Counted from the stretch's first letter, positions 18,256 through 26,988 are shown. The stretch is 64,000 nucleotides of DNA from JACCWP01 sp963785115 (GCA_963785115.1 CAWATY010000031.1:372001-436000), one strand, 5' to 3'. The notes: a model not told the origin generated them from the sequence alone. A program made the numbers and translations.

Positions 18256-19334
18256 AGCCCGGCGGCCCGCGCGACCGCGTCGATGTCGACGTCGAGCACC
18301 CGATCGACGGTGGGGCGACCCTCGAGCGCGGTGGTGACGTCCTTCAGGCCGTGCCCGGTCACGGTCACGACGACGACCGCTCCGACCGGGACGTCGTCGC
18401 GACCGGCGAGATCGACCAGCCCGGCCGCGCCCGCGGCCGAGGCCGGCTCGACGAAGACACCGTCGCGGGCCGCGAGGTCTCGTTGGGCCTGCAGGATCTG
18501 GGCGTCACTCACGGCGTCGATGCGACCCCCCGAGTCATCCCGAGCCCGCACGGCGAGCTGCCACGACGCCGGGTTGCCGACCCTGATGGCCGTCGCCACC
18601 GTGTCCGGGTCGGCGACCGGCTCGTCGTGCACGATCGGGGCAGCCCCCGCGGCCTGGAAGCCCCACATCCGCGGTGTGGCGTCGATGACCCCGTCGTCGG
18701 CGTACTCGCGATAGCCCTGCCAGTACGCCGACACGTTGCCCGCGTTGCCCACCGGGAGCACGTGCAGGTCGGGGGCGCGGCCGAGGGCGTCGACGACCTC
18801 GAACGCCGCCGTCTTCTGTCCCTCGATCCGCATCCGGTTCACGGAGTTGACCAGGGACACGGGGTAGGCGTCGGCCAGCTCGCGGGCGGTGCGCAGACAG
18901 TCGTCGAAGTTGCCGCGCAGCTGCAGCACGTCGGCCCCGTGCACGATCGCCTGCGCCATCTTGCCGGCAGCGATCCGGCCGTGCGGCACCAGTACCACCG
19001 GGGTCAGACCCGCGCGGGCGGCGTACGCGGCCATCGACGCCGACGTGTTGCCGGTCGACGCGCAGACCACGGCCCGCGCCCGTTCGGCGACCGCGACCGA
19101 GATCGCCACCGTCATGCCGCGGTCCTTGAACGATCCGGTGGGGTTGTCGCCCTCGACCTTGAGCCACACCTCGGCGTCGGTGACCTCGGACAGCCAACGA
19201 GAGCGGATCAGTGGCGTGCCGCCCTCCCCGAGTGTCACGACCGGGGTCTGCTCGGTGACCGGCAACCGGTCGCGGTACTCCTCGACGACGCCCCGCCACG
19301 GCACCGCCGAACGGGCCGGTGTCCCGGCGGTCAC
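18252..19334 (-). CDS. thrC: Threonine synthase ThrC
   Basis: PLP-dependent conversion of O-phosphohomoserine to threonine, 360 residues. The PLP lysine lies in NPTGSFKDRGM near residue 60; the GNTSASMAAYAARAG and PVGNAGNVSAYW segments bind cofactor phosphate and substrate. GTG at 19334 overlaps the hom stop. Frames that open farther upstream are translations of hom in another frame. The size fits the short (class II-like) bacterial enzyme. Confidence 0.96.
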   Translation of the reverse strand: MTAGTPARSAVPWRGVVEEYRDRLPVTEQTPVVTLGEGGTPLIRSRWLSEVTDAEVWLKVEGDNPTGSFKDRGMTVAISVAVAERARAVVCASTGNTSASMAAYAARAGLTPVVLVPHGRIAAGKMAQAIVHGADVLQLRGNFDDCLRTARELADAYPVSLVNSVNRMRIEGQKTAAFEVVDALGRAPDLHVLPVGNAGNVSAYWQGYREYADDGVIDATPRMWGFQAAGAAPIVHDEPVADPDTVATAIRVGNPASWQLAVRARDDSGGRIDAVSDAQILQAQRDLAARDGVFVEPASAAGAAGLVDLAGRDDVPVGAVVVVTVTGHGLKDVTTALEGRPTVDRVLDVDIDAVARAAGL

Positions 19335-20668
19335 GGTGTGCCACCGCCCCTGCCGCCCTCGGCGGCCGCCTCGACCCGCATCACCGACGAGACCTCGCGG
19401 ACCATGTCCATCCCGGCCAGGCCGCGCACGGTGGCCGCCAGGTCGGCGTCGCGTGCGGTGTGGGTGACCACGACCAGCTGCGCGTCGTCGCCGCGTCCCT
19501 CCTGCCGCACGGTCTGGATGGAGACGCCGTGCCGGCTGAACTCGGTGGCGACCGCAGCCAGCACGCCTGTGCGGTCGTCGACGTCGACCGCGATGTGGTA
19601 GCGGGTCAGGGTGTCGCCCATCGGCAGCACCTCGCACTGAGCGTGCACCGACTCGCCGACGCCGCGCACGTCGGACACCCGGTTGCGGGCCGCGCTCACC
19701 AGGTCGCCCAGCACCGCGCTCGCGGTGGGCGCGCCACCGGCGCCCGGGCCGTAGAACATCAGCTGACCGGCCGCGTCACTCTCGACGAACACTGCGTTGT
19801 ACGCCTCGCGGACGCTGGCCAACGGGTGCTCCAGCGGGATCATCGCCGGGTGCACCCGGGCGGAGACCGCCTCACCGTGTGGGGTGTCGCGCCGCTCGCA
19901 GATGGCCAGCAGCTTGACCACGCAGCCCATCTGCGCCGCCGAGGCCACGTCGCCGGCGGAGACGTCGAGGATGCCCTCGCGGTAGACGTCGGACGCGGTC
20001 ACCCGGGTGTGGAAGGCCAGCCCGGCGAGGATCGCGGCCTTGGCCGCGGCATCGAAGCCCTCGACGTCGGCGGTCGGGTCGGCCTCCGCGTAGCCGAGCG
20101 ACTGCGCCTCCTCCAGCGCCTCGGCGAAGCCGGCACCCGTCGACGTCATCTTGTCGAGGATGAAGTTCGTGGTGCCGTTGACGATGCCGATCACCCGGCT
20201 CACCCGGTCGCCTGCCAGCGACTCCGCGAGCGGTCGCAGGATCGGGATGGCTCCGGCGACCGACGCCTCGAAGTACAGGTCGCGGCCGGCCTTGTCCGCG
20301 GCCGCGAACAGGGTGGCGCCGTCCTCGGCGAGCAACGCCTTGTTGGCGGTCACCACCGACGAGCCGTGCTCGAGGGCGTCGACGATGAGCGTCCGGGCCG
20401 GCTCGATGCCACCGATCACCTCGACGACGAGGTCGACGTCGTCGCGGCGTACCAGGGCCGCCGCATCCGTGGTGAGCAGCGACGCGTCGACCGGGATCTC
20501 GCGGACCCGGCCGGGGCGACGCACCGCAATCCCGCGCAGCCGCAGCGACGCACCGACGCGGGCGGCCAGCTCGGCCTCCTGCTCGACCAGCAGTCGGGCC
20601 ACCTGGGTCCCGACGACACCGCAGCCGAGCAGTGCCACCCCGAGCTCGCGGCCGGGGCGCGGCGTCAC
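19331..20668 (-). CDS. hom: Homoserine dehydrogenase with ACT domain
   Basis: NAD(P)H-dependent reduction of aspartate semialdehyde to homoserine, 445 residues. The Rossmann motif GVALLGCGVVGTQVARLL is at the N-terminus, the catalytic region SVAGAIPILRPL and GTTNFIL near residues 140-175, and an ACT domain (AVDVDDRTGVLAAVATEFSR) near residue 350, which implies feedback by an amino acid, probably threonine. GTG at 20668 overlaps the lysA stop. The monofunctional, ACT-tailed layout is usual in actinobacteria. Confidence 0.96.
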   Translation of the reverse strand: MTPRPGRELGVALLGCGVVGTQVARLLVEQEAELAARVGASLRLRGIAVRRPGRVREIPVDASLLTTDAAALVRRDDVDLVVEVIGGIEPARTLIVDALEHGSSVVTANKALLAEDGATLFAAADKAGRDLYFEASVAGAIPILRPLAESLAGDRVSRVIGIVNGTTNFILDKMTSTGAGFAEALEEAQSLGYAEADPTADVEGFDAAAKAAILAGLAFHTRVTASDVYREGILDVSAGDVASAAQMGCVVKLLAICERRDTPHGEAVSARVHPAMIPLEHPLASVREAYNAVFVESDAAGQLMFYGPGAGGAPTASAVLGDLVSAARNRVSDVRGVGESVHAQCEVLPMGDTLTRYHIAVDVDDRTGVLAAVATEFSRHGVSIQTVRQEGRGDDAQLVVVTHTARDADLAATVRGLAGMDMVREVSSVMRVEAAAEGGRGGGTP

Positions 20669-22098
20669 GGGACGACCGCCGCGTGCGTCCCCGCCTGCAG
20701 CCCGACGTCCAGCCGGTACATGTCGTCCTCGGACTCGCGCCGCACGACCACCCGGGCCGAGCCGTCGCGCACCGCGACCACCCCGGGACGCGGCACGTGG
20801 TTGTAGTTGCTGGCCAGGGAGCGGCAGTAGGCCCCGGTCCCGGGGACGGCCACCAGGTCGCCGGGTGCCACGTCGCCGGGCAGGAACTCGTCCTTGACCA
20901 CGATGTCGCCGGACTCGCAGTGCTTGCCCACCACGCGGGCGAGCACCGGATCGGCCGACGACGCCCGCGACGCCAGCGTGCAGGAGTAGTCGGCGTCGTA
21001 CAGGGCGGGTCGCACGTTGTCGCTCATGCCACCGTCGACCGCGACGTAGAGCCGGCTCGCGTCGTGGCCGATCGCGACCTGCTTGACCGTGCCGACCTCG
21101 TACAGCGTGCAGGTGGCGGGTCCGGCGATCACCCGGCCCGGTTCGACCGACAGTCGCGGCACTGTCAGCCCGAGAGCACGGCACTCGTGCTCGACGATGG
21201 TGCGCAGCCCGGAGGCCAGGACGGCGGGCGGCTCGGGGTCGTCCTGGGTGGTGTAGGCGATGCCGAAGCCGCCGCCGAGGTCGAGCTCGGGCAGCTCGGT
21301 GCCGAGCTCGTCGCGTACCCGTGCGTGCAGCTCGAGGACCCGCCGGGCCGCGACCTCGAACCCGGAGGTGTCCCAGATCTGGGACCCGATGTGGGAGTGC
21401 AGCCCGATCAGCTGCAGCCGCGGGTGGGTGAGCACCCGGGCGACCACGTCGAACGCCTCGCCCTCCGCGATGGAGAAACCGAACTTCTGGTCCTCGTGCG
21501 CGGTGGCGATGTACTCGTGGGTGTGCGCCTCCACCCCGACCGTCACCCGGACCAGGACGCGGGGGTACGCATCGCAGCGCTCGGCCAACCGGGCCAGCCG
21601 CTCGACCTCGACGTGCGAGTCGAGGATGATCCGGCCGACGCCGGCGTCGAGGGCGCGCTCGAGCTCGGCCTCGGACTTGTTGTTGCCGTGCAGGCCGATC
21701 CGGGCCGGGTCGAAGCCGCAGCGCAGGGCGAGTCCGAGCTCACCGCCTGTGCACACGTCGAGGTTCAGTCCCTCGTCGGCCACCCAGTCGAGGACGGCGG
21801 CGCACATGAACGCCTTGCCCGCGTAGTAGACGTCGAAGCCGGCGAATGCCTCCCGCACGCCGGCGGCCCGGCCCCGGAAGTCTGCTTCGTCGAGCACGTA
21901 CACGGGGGTGCCGTGCTCGGCAGCGACCCGGCTCACCGGCACCCCGCCCACCGCCAGCACGCCGTCGTCGCCTCGGACCGCGGTCGACGACCACAGGTCC
22001 GGCACCAACGCGTTGACGTCGGCAGGCGGCTGCAGCCAGGTGGGTCCCCGGTGCCCTGCCTCGGCGTGCAGCGCCCCCGCCTCGTGTGCCCGCGACAT
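20665..22098 (-). CDS. lysA: Diaminopimelate decarboxylase LysA
   Basis: Last step of lysine synthesis, 477 residues, fold-type III PLP enzyme. The Schiff-base lysine is in VYYAGKAFM near residue 75; the glycine loop LDLGGGFGIAYT is near 270 and the substrate motif PGRVIAGPATC near 330, with the partner-subunit cysteine motif (GKHCESGDIV) near 390. ATG at 22098 overlaps the argS stop (TGATG). It starts the overlapping run lysA-hom-thrC-thrB. Confidence 0.96.
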   Translation of the reverse strand: MSRAHEAGALHAEAGHRGPTWLQPPADVNALVPDLWSSTAVRGDDGVLAVGGVPVSRVAAEHGTPVYVLDEADFRGRAAGVREAFAGFDVYYAGKAFMCAAVLDWVADEGLNLDVCTGGELGLALRCGFDPARIGLHGNNKSEAELERALDAGVGRIILDSHVEVERLARLAERCDAYPRVLVRVTVGVEAHTHEYIATAHEDQKFGFSIAEGEAFDVVARVLTHPRLQLIGLHSHIGSQIWDTSGFEVAARRVLELHARVRDELGTELPELDLGGGFGIAYTTQDDPEPPAVLASGLRTIVEHECRALGLTVPRLSVEPGRVIAGPATCTLYEVGTVKQVAIGHDASRLYVAVDGGMSDNVRPALYDADYSCTLASRASSADPVLARVVGKHCESGDIVVKDEFLPGDVAPGDLVAVPGTGAYCRSLASNYNHVPRPGVVAVRDGSARVVVRRESEDDMYRLDVGLQAGTHAAVVP

Positions 22099-23762
22099 CA
22101 CATGCGCTCGGGCGCCGAGACGCCGAGCAGCCGCAGTCCGTTGCCGACGACCACGCGGGTCGCGGCGACCAGCGCCACCCGTGCGCGGTGCAGGTCGCCG
22201 ACCGCCTCGTCGCCCATCGGCAGCACCCGGCAGTCGTCGTAGAACTTGTGGAAGACCGCCGCGGTGTCCTCCAGGTAGCGGGCGACCCGGTGCGGCTCGC
22301 GCAGCGTCGCAGCCTGCTCGACCACCCGCGGCAGCTCGGCGAGCGCACGCAGCAGGTCGCCCGCCCGCTCGTCACCGAGCAGGGCGGGGTCGTACGCGTC
22401 GGAGTCGACCGCGATGCCGAGGTCGGCGGCGTTGCGCAGGATCGACGACAGCCGGGCGTGGGCGTACTGCACGTAGAAGACGGGGTTGTCGTTGGTGCGC
22501 CGCGACCACAGCTCGAGGTCGATGTCGATCGTCGAGTCGATCGAGTAGCGCACCAGCGCATAGCGGGCGGCATCGGGACCGACCGCGTCCACCAGGTCGT
22601 CGATGGTGAGGACGGTGCCCGCCCGCTTGCTCATCCGCAGCGGCTGGCCGTCGCGCACCAGGTTGACCATCTGGCCGATGACCAGCTCGAGCGTGCGGTC
22701 GGGGTCGTCACCGAAGGCACCGGCCAGCGCCCGGTAGCGCCCCACGTAGCCGTGGTGGTCGGCGCCGAGCACGATCATGATCCGGTCGAAGCCGCGGCCG
22801 CGCTTGTCGAGGTAGTAGGCGGCGTCGGCGCAGATGTAGGTCGGCCGCCCGTCGGACCGCACGATCACCCGGTCCTTGTCGTCGCCGTAGTCGGTGGAGC
22901 GCAGCCACACGGCGCCGTCGGCCTCGTAGGTGAGCCCGCCGGACCGCAGCCGCTCGACCGCACGGTCGACCGCACCGCTGTCGTGCAGGGTGCGCTCGCT
23001 GAAGTAGACGTCGAAGTCGACCCCGAAGTCGTGCAGCGACTGCTTGATCTCCGCGAACATCAGCTCGACACCCTCGCGCCCCGCGACCGCCTGCGCCTCG
23101 TCGTCGGGCAGGTCGAGCAGACCCGGTTGCCGCGCCACGACCGCCGCGGCGATGTCGGCGACGTACTGGCCGACGTAGCCGCCCTCGGGAACGTCCAGTC
23201 CACGCGCGGTTGCCAGCAAGGAGCCGGCGAAGCGGTCGATCTGTGCGCCCGCGTCGTTGAAGTAGTACTCGCGGGCCACCTTCGCTCCCGCGGCCTCGAG
23301 GATCCGGGCCAGCGAGTCACCGACGGCAGCCCACCGGGTGTGCGACAGCAGCAGCGGTCCGGTGGGGTTGGCCGACACGAACTCGACGTTGATGTGCTCG
23401 CCGTCGAGCGAGCCTCCCCGCCCGTACGCCTCCCCCGCGGCCAGGACCGTGCCGGCGACCGCACCCTGGGCGGCTGCCTCGACCCGGACGTTGAGAAAGC
23501 CCGGTCCGGCCACGTCGACCGCCGCGACGCCCGGCACCGCCGCCAACCGGTCGGCGAGCAGCTCGGCCACCTCGCGGGCCGGCCGATCGGCCTGCTTGGC
23601 CAGCCGCAGAGCGATGTTGGTGGCGTAGTCGCCGTGCTCCTTGACCTTGGGGCGTTCGACCCGGACGTCGTCCGGCACGCCGTCGCGCAGCGTCAGCGCA
23701 CCCTCGTCCACCAGAGTGGCCAGGGCGCCGATGACGGCGCGGGACAGCTGCTCGGGGGTCAC
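22098..23762 (-). CDS. argS: Arginyl-tRNA synthetase
   Basis: Class I synthetase, 554 residues. N-terminal Add1 domain recognises the tRNA D-loop. The HIGH-type motif appears as SANPTGPLLLSHTRWAAVGD near residue 140, and the KMSKS-type as RMSKRAGTV near 380. The C-terminal anticodon-binding domain ends LRLLGVSAPERM. A tRNA-Arg(CCG) gene lies about 0.5 kb upstream on the opposite strand. GTG start is 4 bases from the stop of the upstream response regulator. Confidence 0.96.
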   Translation of the reverse strand: MTPEQLSRAVIGALATLVDEGALTLRDGVPDDVRVERPKVKEHGDYATNIALRLAKQADRPAREVAELLADRLAAVPGVAAVDVAGPGFLNVRVEAAAQGAVAGTVLAAGEAYGRGGSLDGEHINVEFVSANPTGPLLLSHTRWAAVGDSLARILEAAGAKVAREYYFNDAGAQIDRFAGSLLATARGLDVPEGGYVGQYVADIAAAVVARQPGLLDLPDDEAQAVAGREGVELMFAEIKQSLHDFGVDFDVYFSERTLHDSGAVDRAVERLRSGGLTYEADGAVWLRSTDYGDDKDRVIVRSDGRPTYICADAAYYLDKRGRGFDRIMIVLGADHHGYVGRYRALAGAFGDDPDRTLELVIGQMVNLVRDGQPLRMSKRAGTVLTIDDLVDAVGPDAARYALVRYSIDSTIDIDLELWSRRTNDNPVFYVQYAHARLSSILRNAADLGIAVDSDAYDPALLGDERAGDLLRALAELPRVVEQAATLREPHRVARYLEDTAAVFHKFYDDCRVLPMGDEAVGDLHRARVALVAATRVVVGNGLRLLGVSAPERM

Positions 23763-23766
23763 CCGT

Positions 23767-24189
23767 TCAGGGTATCGGCGTGGCGCTACCGGAATCGTCC
23801 CGGTCGTAGCGGCGAGACAACAACCCCTGCACGGTGCGGACCAGGTCGTCGGGGTCGAACGGCTTGGTCAGGTAGGCGTCGACGCCGATGCTGCGGGCCC
23901 GGCTCAGGTGCGAGGGCGTGGTGCTCGTCGTGACCATGACGATGGGCAGGTCGGCGGTCAGCGGATCGGCCCGCAGCGCGGCCGCGGTGGCGAGCCCGTC
24001 CATGCGTGGCATGACCAGGTCGAGGGTCACCAGATCGGGCCGGGAGCGCTGCACGGCGTCCAGCCCCGCGCGCCCGTCGGTGGCCTCCTCGACCTCGATC
24101 CCCTCGAGCTCGAGGTTCATCCGGATCAGGCTGCGCAGCGACTCCTGATCGTCCACGACGAGGACGCGCGGCGGGCCGGTGGAGCTCAC
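23767..24189 (-). CDS. Stand-alone response regulator receiver protein (CheY-like)
   Basis: A 140-residue single REC domain with no output domain. Acidic pocket VVDDQES (Asp about 13-14), phospho-acceptor Asp in LDLVMPRMDG near residue 58, the Thr switch in VMVTTST near 88, and Lys in LTKPFDPDD near 110 are all present, so it should be phosphorylatable. No kinase gene is adjacent. It lies 4 bases before argS and probably shares its transcript; its partner is unknown. GTG start. Confidence 0.9.
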   Translation of the reverse strand: MSSTGPPRVLVVDDQESLRSLIRMNLELEGIEVEEATDGRAGLDAVQRSRPDLVTLDLVMPRMDGLATAAALRADPLTADLPIVMVTTSTTPSHLSRARSIGVDAYLTKPFDPDDLVRTVQGLLSRRYDRDDSGSATPIP

Positions 24190-24241
24190 CGCACAGACGC
24201 TAGTCGGCCGCCCCCGGCTCCGTACGGGACATCACCGGACT

Positions 24242-24258
24242 GCTGTAATGTCACCCAG
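24242..24258 (+). promoter_or_regulatory. Candidate -10 box of the tRNA-Arg gene
   Basis: TGTAAT at 24244-24249, preceded by TGC, matches TATAAT at five of six positions and ends 15 bases before the first base of the tRNA. No convincing -35 hexamer is seen. Confidence 0.4.
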
Positions 24259-24264
24259 CCCAGG

Positions 24265-24336
24265 GCCCCCGTAGCTCAGGGGATAGAGCATCGGCCTCCG
24301 GAGCCGTGTGCGCAGGTTCGAATCCTGCCGGGGGCA
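24265..24336 (+). tRNA. tRNA-Arg, anticodon CCG
   Basis: A 72-base cloverleaf. The acceptor stem GCCCCCG pairs with CGGGGGC, the D stem is GCTC/GAGC, and the T arm is GCAGG-TTCGAAT-CCTGC. The anticodon loop CTCCGGA has CCG in the middle, which reads CGG arginine codons. The first anticodon-stem pair is a T-T mismatch. The 3' CCA is not encoded; the discriminator is A. Confidence 0.95.
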
Positions 24337-24362
24337 CCTCCACCGGCCCGCCGCCCCTCCCG

Positions 24363-24803
24363 CTAGGCGGAGATCTCCCGCTGGTCGGCGCTGCCGTTCA
24401 CGGTGATGCGGCGCGGCTTCGCTCGCTCGGCGATCGGGATGCGCAGCGTCAGCACGCCCGACTCGTAGTGGGCGTCGATGTGCTCGGTGTCGAGGCTCTC
24501 GCCGAGGAACAGCTGGCGGGAGAAGACGCCGAGCGGCCGCTCGGAGACCTGCATCTCGACCGACTCCTCCACCGGCGCCGGCCGCCGCTCGGCGCGGACG
24601 GTGAGGACGTTGCGCTCGACGTCCAGCTCGATGGCGTCGGCGGCCACTCCGGGCAGGTCGAACACGACGACGTAGGTGTCCTGGTGCCGGTAGGCGTCCA
24701 TCGGCATGGCGACGGGCCGCGACCAGCTGCCGGTGGCGGTTCCGCCGAAGGCCTGCTGGGTCAGTCGCTCGAGGTCACGGAAGGGATCGGTGCGCATCAA
24801 CAC
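24363..24803 (-). CDS. Hsp20/alpha-crystallin small heat-shock protein
   Basis: ATP-independent chaperone that holds unfolding proteins, 146 residues. The alpha-crystallin domain runs from about residue 38 to 130 (YVVVFDLPGVAADAIELDVE) with the closing ESGVLTLRIPIAE (A-x-x-x-G-V-L type) motif near 115-127. A short tail ends RRITVNGSADQREISA. GTG at 24803 has AGGAGG nine bases upstream; an in-frame ATG at 24797 is the alternative. It resembles Hsp18 of Streptomyces in size and context, next to a RheA-like repressor. Confidence 0.93.
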   Translation of the reverse strand: MLMRTDPFRDLERLTQQAFGGTATGSWSRPVAMPMDAYRHQDTYVVVFDLPGVAADAIELDVERNVLTVRAERRPAPVEESVEMQVSERPLGVFSRQLFLGESLDTEHIDAHYESGVLTLRIPIAERAKPRRITVNGSADQREISA

Positions 24804-24850
24804 GGTGACTCACCTCCTGGGTCTGACGGTTGCGGTCAACGCGCAGCAGT

Positions 24851-24879
24851 GTTGTAGCATGTCATCCATTCGTTGACAA
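24851..24879 (-). promoter_or_regulatory. hsp20 promoter
   Basis: On the minus strand TTGTCA (24874-24879) and TACAAC (24851-24856) are separated by 17 bases, a good sigma-70-type promoter about 45 bases before the hsp20 start. The RheA-like operator O1 covers the spacer and the -35 box. Confidence 0.7.
24860..24878. promoter_or_regulatory. RheA-type operator O1
   Basis: TGTCATC-N5-GTTGACA differs at one base from the dyad TGTCATC-N5-GATGACA reported for RheA, repressor of hsp18 in Streptomyces albus (recalled from the literature, not checked). It lies between and over the hsp20 promoter elements, where a bound repressor would block RNA polymerase. Confidence 0.75.
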
Positions 24880-24885
24880 GTGAGG

Positions 24886-24904
24886 AGTCATCCTTCAGAT
24901 GACG
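24886..24904. promoter_or_regulatory. RheA-type operator O2 over the repressor start codon
   Basis: GTCATC-N5-GATGAC is a perfect 6-bp dyad of the same design as O1, centred 26 bp away. Its right arm contains the ATG of the divergent repressor-like gene, and its left arm touches the GGAG ribosome site. It differs from the reported operator only in the two outermost bases. Confidence 0.65.
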
Positions 24905-25501
24905 ACCACCGACGACACCGCGGCCGCGCTGCAGCAGGTCCAGCTCGTCGTGCACGGCGTGTCCGCGGGCGGTGACGCCCCCACGTCGGCCGAGCTGCTC
25001 GCCGCGCTACGCCTGCTGCGCCGTGTCCGCAACGACCTCGACGACTGGGAGCCGGCCATCGTGGCGGCCGCCCGCAGCGGTGGCACCAGCTGGGCGGCGC
25101 TGGCCGAGGCGATGGGCCTCGGCAGCCGGCAGGCTGCGGAACGTCGGTTCCTGCGCCGCGCCACGTCCCCGGGCTCGGGGACCACGGGCGAGCAGCGGGT
25201 ACGGGCCGTGCGCGACCGGCGGGCGGGCGACCGCGCGGTCGCGGGCTGGGCGCGGGACAACGCCCGCTCGCTGCGTCGCCTGGCGGGTCAGGTCGGCGGA
25301 TTGGGCGACCTCCCGTCGGCGGGACGGCGATCGATGCGCCGGGTGCTGGACGCGCTCGGCGACGACGATCCCGCGGCCCTCCTAGGCCCCTTGTCCGACG
25401 CGCACGAGCACCTGCTGGACGGGCATGCCGAGCTCGCCGACGAGGTCGGCGAGGTCACCGCGAGGACCGAACGGCTGCGCCGGGACGCCAAACGGCCCTG
25501 A
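24899..25501 (+). CDS. RheA-like heat-shock repressor (HSP18 regulator family)
   Basis: A 200-residue, mostly helical, arginine- and alanine-rich protein. A helix-turn-helix-like segment, SGGTSWAALAEAMGLGSRQA, is near residues 60-79, followed by ERRFLRRA. It is divergent from hsp20 across 95 bases that carry two RheA-type dyads. Context, size (RheA is about 230 residues) and the matching operators make a RheA homologue the best reading; no sequence alignment could be run. In S. albus, RheA itself senses heat and releases DNA. GGAG is 11 bases before the ATG. Confidence 0.72.
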   Translation: MTTTDDTAAALQQVQLVVHGVSAGGDAPTSAELLAALRLLRRVRNDLDDWEPAIVAAARSGGTSWAALAEAMGLGSRQAAERRFLRRATSPGSGTTGEQRVRAVRDRRAGDRAVAGWARDNARSLRRLAGQVGGLGDLPSAGRRSMRRVLDALGDDDPAALLGPLSDAHEHLLDGHAELADEVGEVTARTERLRRDAKRP

Positions 25502-25554
25502 GGTGCAGCCCGCCGCCCTCCCGGCCTGGGCGCGGTGCCGGAAAGGACGCATAG

Positions 25555-25567
25555 TTACTCTTAGTAA
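25555..25567. promoter_or_regulatory. Dyad TTACT-CTT-AGTAA upstream of a secreted-protein gene
   Basis: A perfect 5-bp dyad in a locally A+T-rich stretch about 100 bases before the secreted-protein start at 25666. A near-identical element, CTACT-CTC-AGTAG, occurs at 59973-59985. Downstream bases are also similar (TCA then GATCG). It is a candidate binding site; the factor is unknown. Confidence 0.5.
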
Positions 25568-25665
25568 TCATTTGATCGCAGAGCGTAACCGTCGCCGTGT
25601 TCGTCCGTTGTACCCGGCAGCGACCATTTCGCCGCCCGCCACCGCGGGCAACAGAGAGGCAGTCC

Positions 25666-26988
25666 ATGACGCACCCATCCACCGGGATCCGGGGCCACGA
25701 CGGCTCCGCGCACAGCTCCCGCACCAGCCGCGGCCTCGTCGCCGTACTCGCCTGCGCGACGGTAGGCGGCCTCACGTTCGCCACGGCCGCGCCGTCGGCG
25801 ACGGCGAGCCCGTCGACCGACGGCCGGGCGGTCACCACCACCGACTTCGCCCTCCAGGCCGCCGCGTACGGCACGCAGTCCACCGACAGCGACCTGCAGG
25901 CCACCTCGGGGCGCACCGCCCTGATCGCGCTGAGCTGCACCCGGCAGGCCGGTATCGACCGATCCCGCGGCGCCGAGGCCAGTGACCTGAACGGCTTCGG
26001 TTCCGCCGAGGGCGTGCACACCCGGGTCTGGACCACCAGCGCGGGCGGCGTGGTCACCAGCCACGCAAGCAGCAGGGTGGACAGCCTGGGCATCGGCAAC
26101 GCCGAGGCCTCGTTCGGCCTGAGCCAGCTCCTCGTCACCACGCGGACGTGGCACGACTCCCAGGGCTTCCACCGCAAGCACACGTTCGACGTCGGCGGCC
26201 TGACCGGCGAGGCCGGCGGCACGGAGCTGCCGGGCCTGCCCGCACCGGACGAGATCGAGCCAGGCCAGACCTTCGAGATCCCCGGTCTCGTCACGCTGAC
26301 CTTCGACATCCGCACAGGCGCGGTCACCAGCTCCGGCGCCTCGGCGATGTCGACGGGGCTCACCATGGACTTCGTGGACGGCAGCCACTCGGTGGCGTCG
26401 GTGGCGAAGTCGGAGCTGGGCGGCCACGTCGCCGGGGGCATCCTCGGCGGCAAGGCTGAGTCGGCCTACAGCGGCGAGGGTCTGCTGGCCGCGCGGAACG
26501 TGGTGAAGAAGAGCGTCCCGTGCGTGGGAACCGACGGGAAGTGGACGAACGCCGCCGGCGGTGACATCGACCAGGACGGCCTGCAGAGCGGCGACGCGAC
26601 TGTCGGCGCGCTGGGCGCGCAGCAGGGCCCGGATCAGGCCGTGTCGCGGACCCGCGCCGAGACCGACCGGGTCTCACTGGGCGGTGGCCAGGTCGTCATC
26701 CGCAACATCAAGTCGCAGGCCAACGTCGAGCGTGACGGAGGGACCTACCTCCGCACCGCGGACGGATCCAGCGTCGGCCGGCTGGTCGTCAACGGCGAGC
26801 CCCAGGCCATCCCCGCACCGGGTGAGAAGCTGACCATCCCGGGCGTGGCGACGATCATTCCGCAGGTCGTCACCAAGCGGGCGCACTCGATCACCGTCGT
26901 CGGGCTCCGGATCCGGATGCTCGACGGCACCGAGGTGACCACCGTGTACGACATCGCGAAGTCGTTCGCCGTGATCGAGCCCCGGTGA
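25666..26988 (+). CDS. Secreted protein of unknown function
   Basis: A 440-residue exported protein. The signal peptide spans about residues 1-46 (GLVAVLACATVGGLTFATAAP then SATAS). The mature part is beta-rich and glycine-rich, with one cysteine near residue 91 (LIALSCTRQAGIDRS) and another near 286 (KKSVPCVGTDGKW), and no transmembrane anchor or LPxTG. It faintly resembles actinobacterial choice-of-anchor P proteins, but that is a guess. ATG at 25666 follows GAGAGG. A bidirectional terminator hairpin lies behind it. Confidence 0.75.
   Translation: MTHPSTGIRGHDGSAHSSRTSRGLVAVLACATVGGLTFATAAPSATASPSTDGRAVTTTDFALQAAAYGTQSTDSDLQATSGRTALIALSCTRQAGIDRSRGAEASDLNGFGSAEGVHTRVWTTSAGGVVTSHASSRVDSLGIGNAEASFGLSQLLVTTRTWHDSQGFHRKHTFDVGGLTGEAGGTELPGLPAPDEIEPGQTFEIPGLVTLTFDIRTGAVTSSGASAMSTGLTMDFVDGSHSVASVAKSELGGHVAGGILGGKAESAYSGEGLLAARNVVKKSVPCVGTDGKWTNAAGGDIDQDGLQSGDATVGALGAQQGPDQAVSRTRAETDRVSLGGGQVVIRNIKSQANVERDGGTYLRTADGSSVGRLVVNGEPQAIPAPGEKLTIPGVATIIPQVVTKRAHSITVVGLRIRMLDGTEVTTVYDIAKSFAVIEPR

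Noticed and set aside
20665..21184. Longer N-termini for hom, thrC and several other genes
   Set aside because: The extensions translate the upstream gene in another frame and give Arg/Gly/Pro-rich sequence. The ATGA/GTGA overlaps give consistent starts.
24804..24898. HspR (HAIR) element at hsp20
   Set aside because: No CTTGAGT-N7-ACTCAAG dyad is present; the dyads found fit RheA instead.
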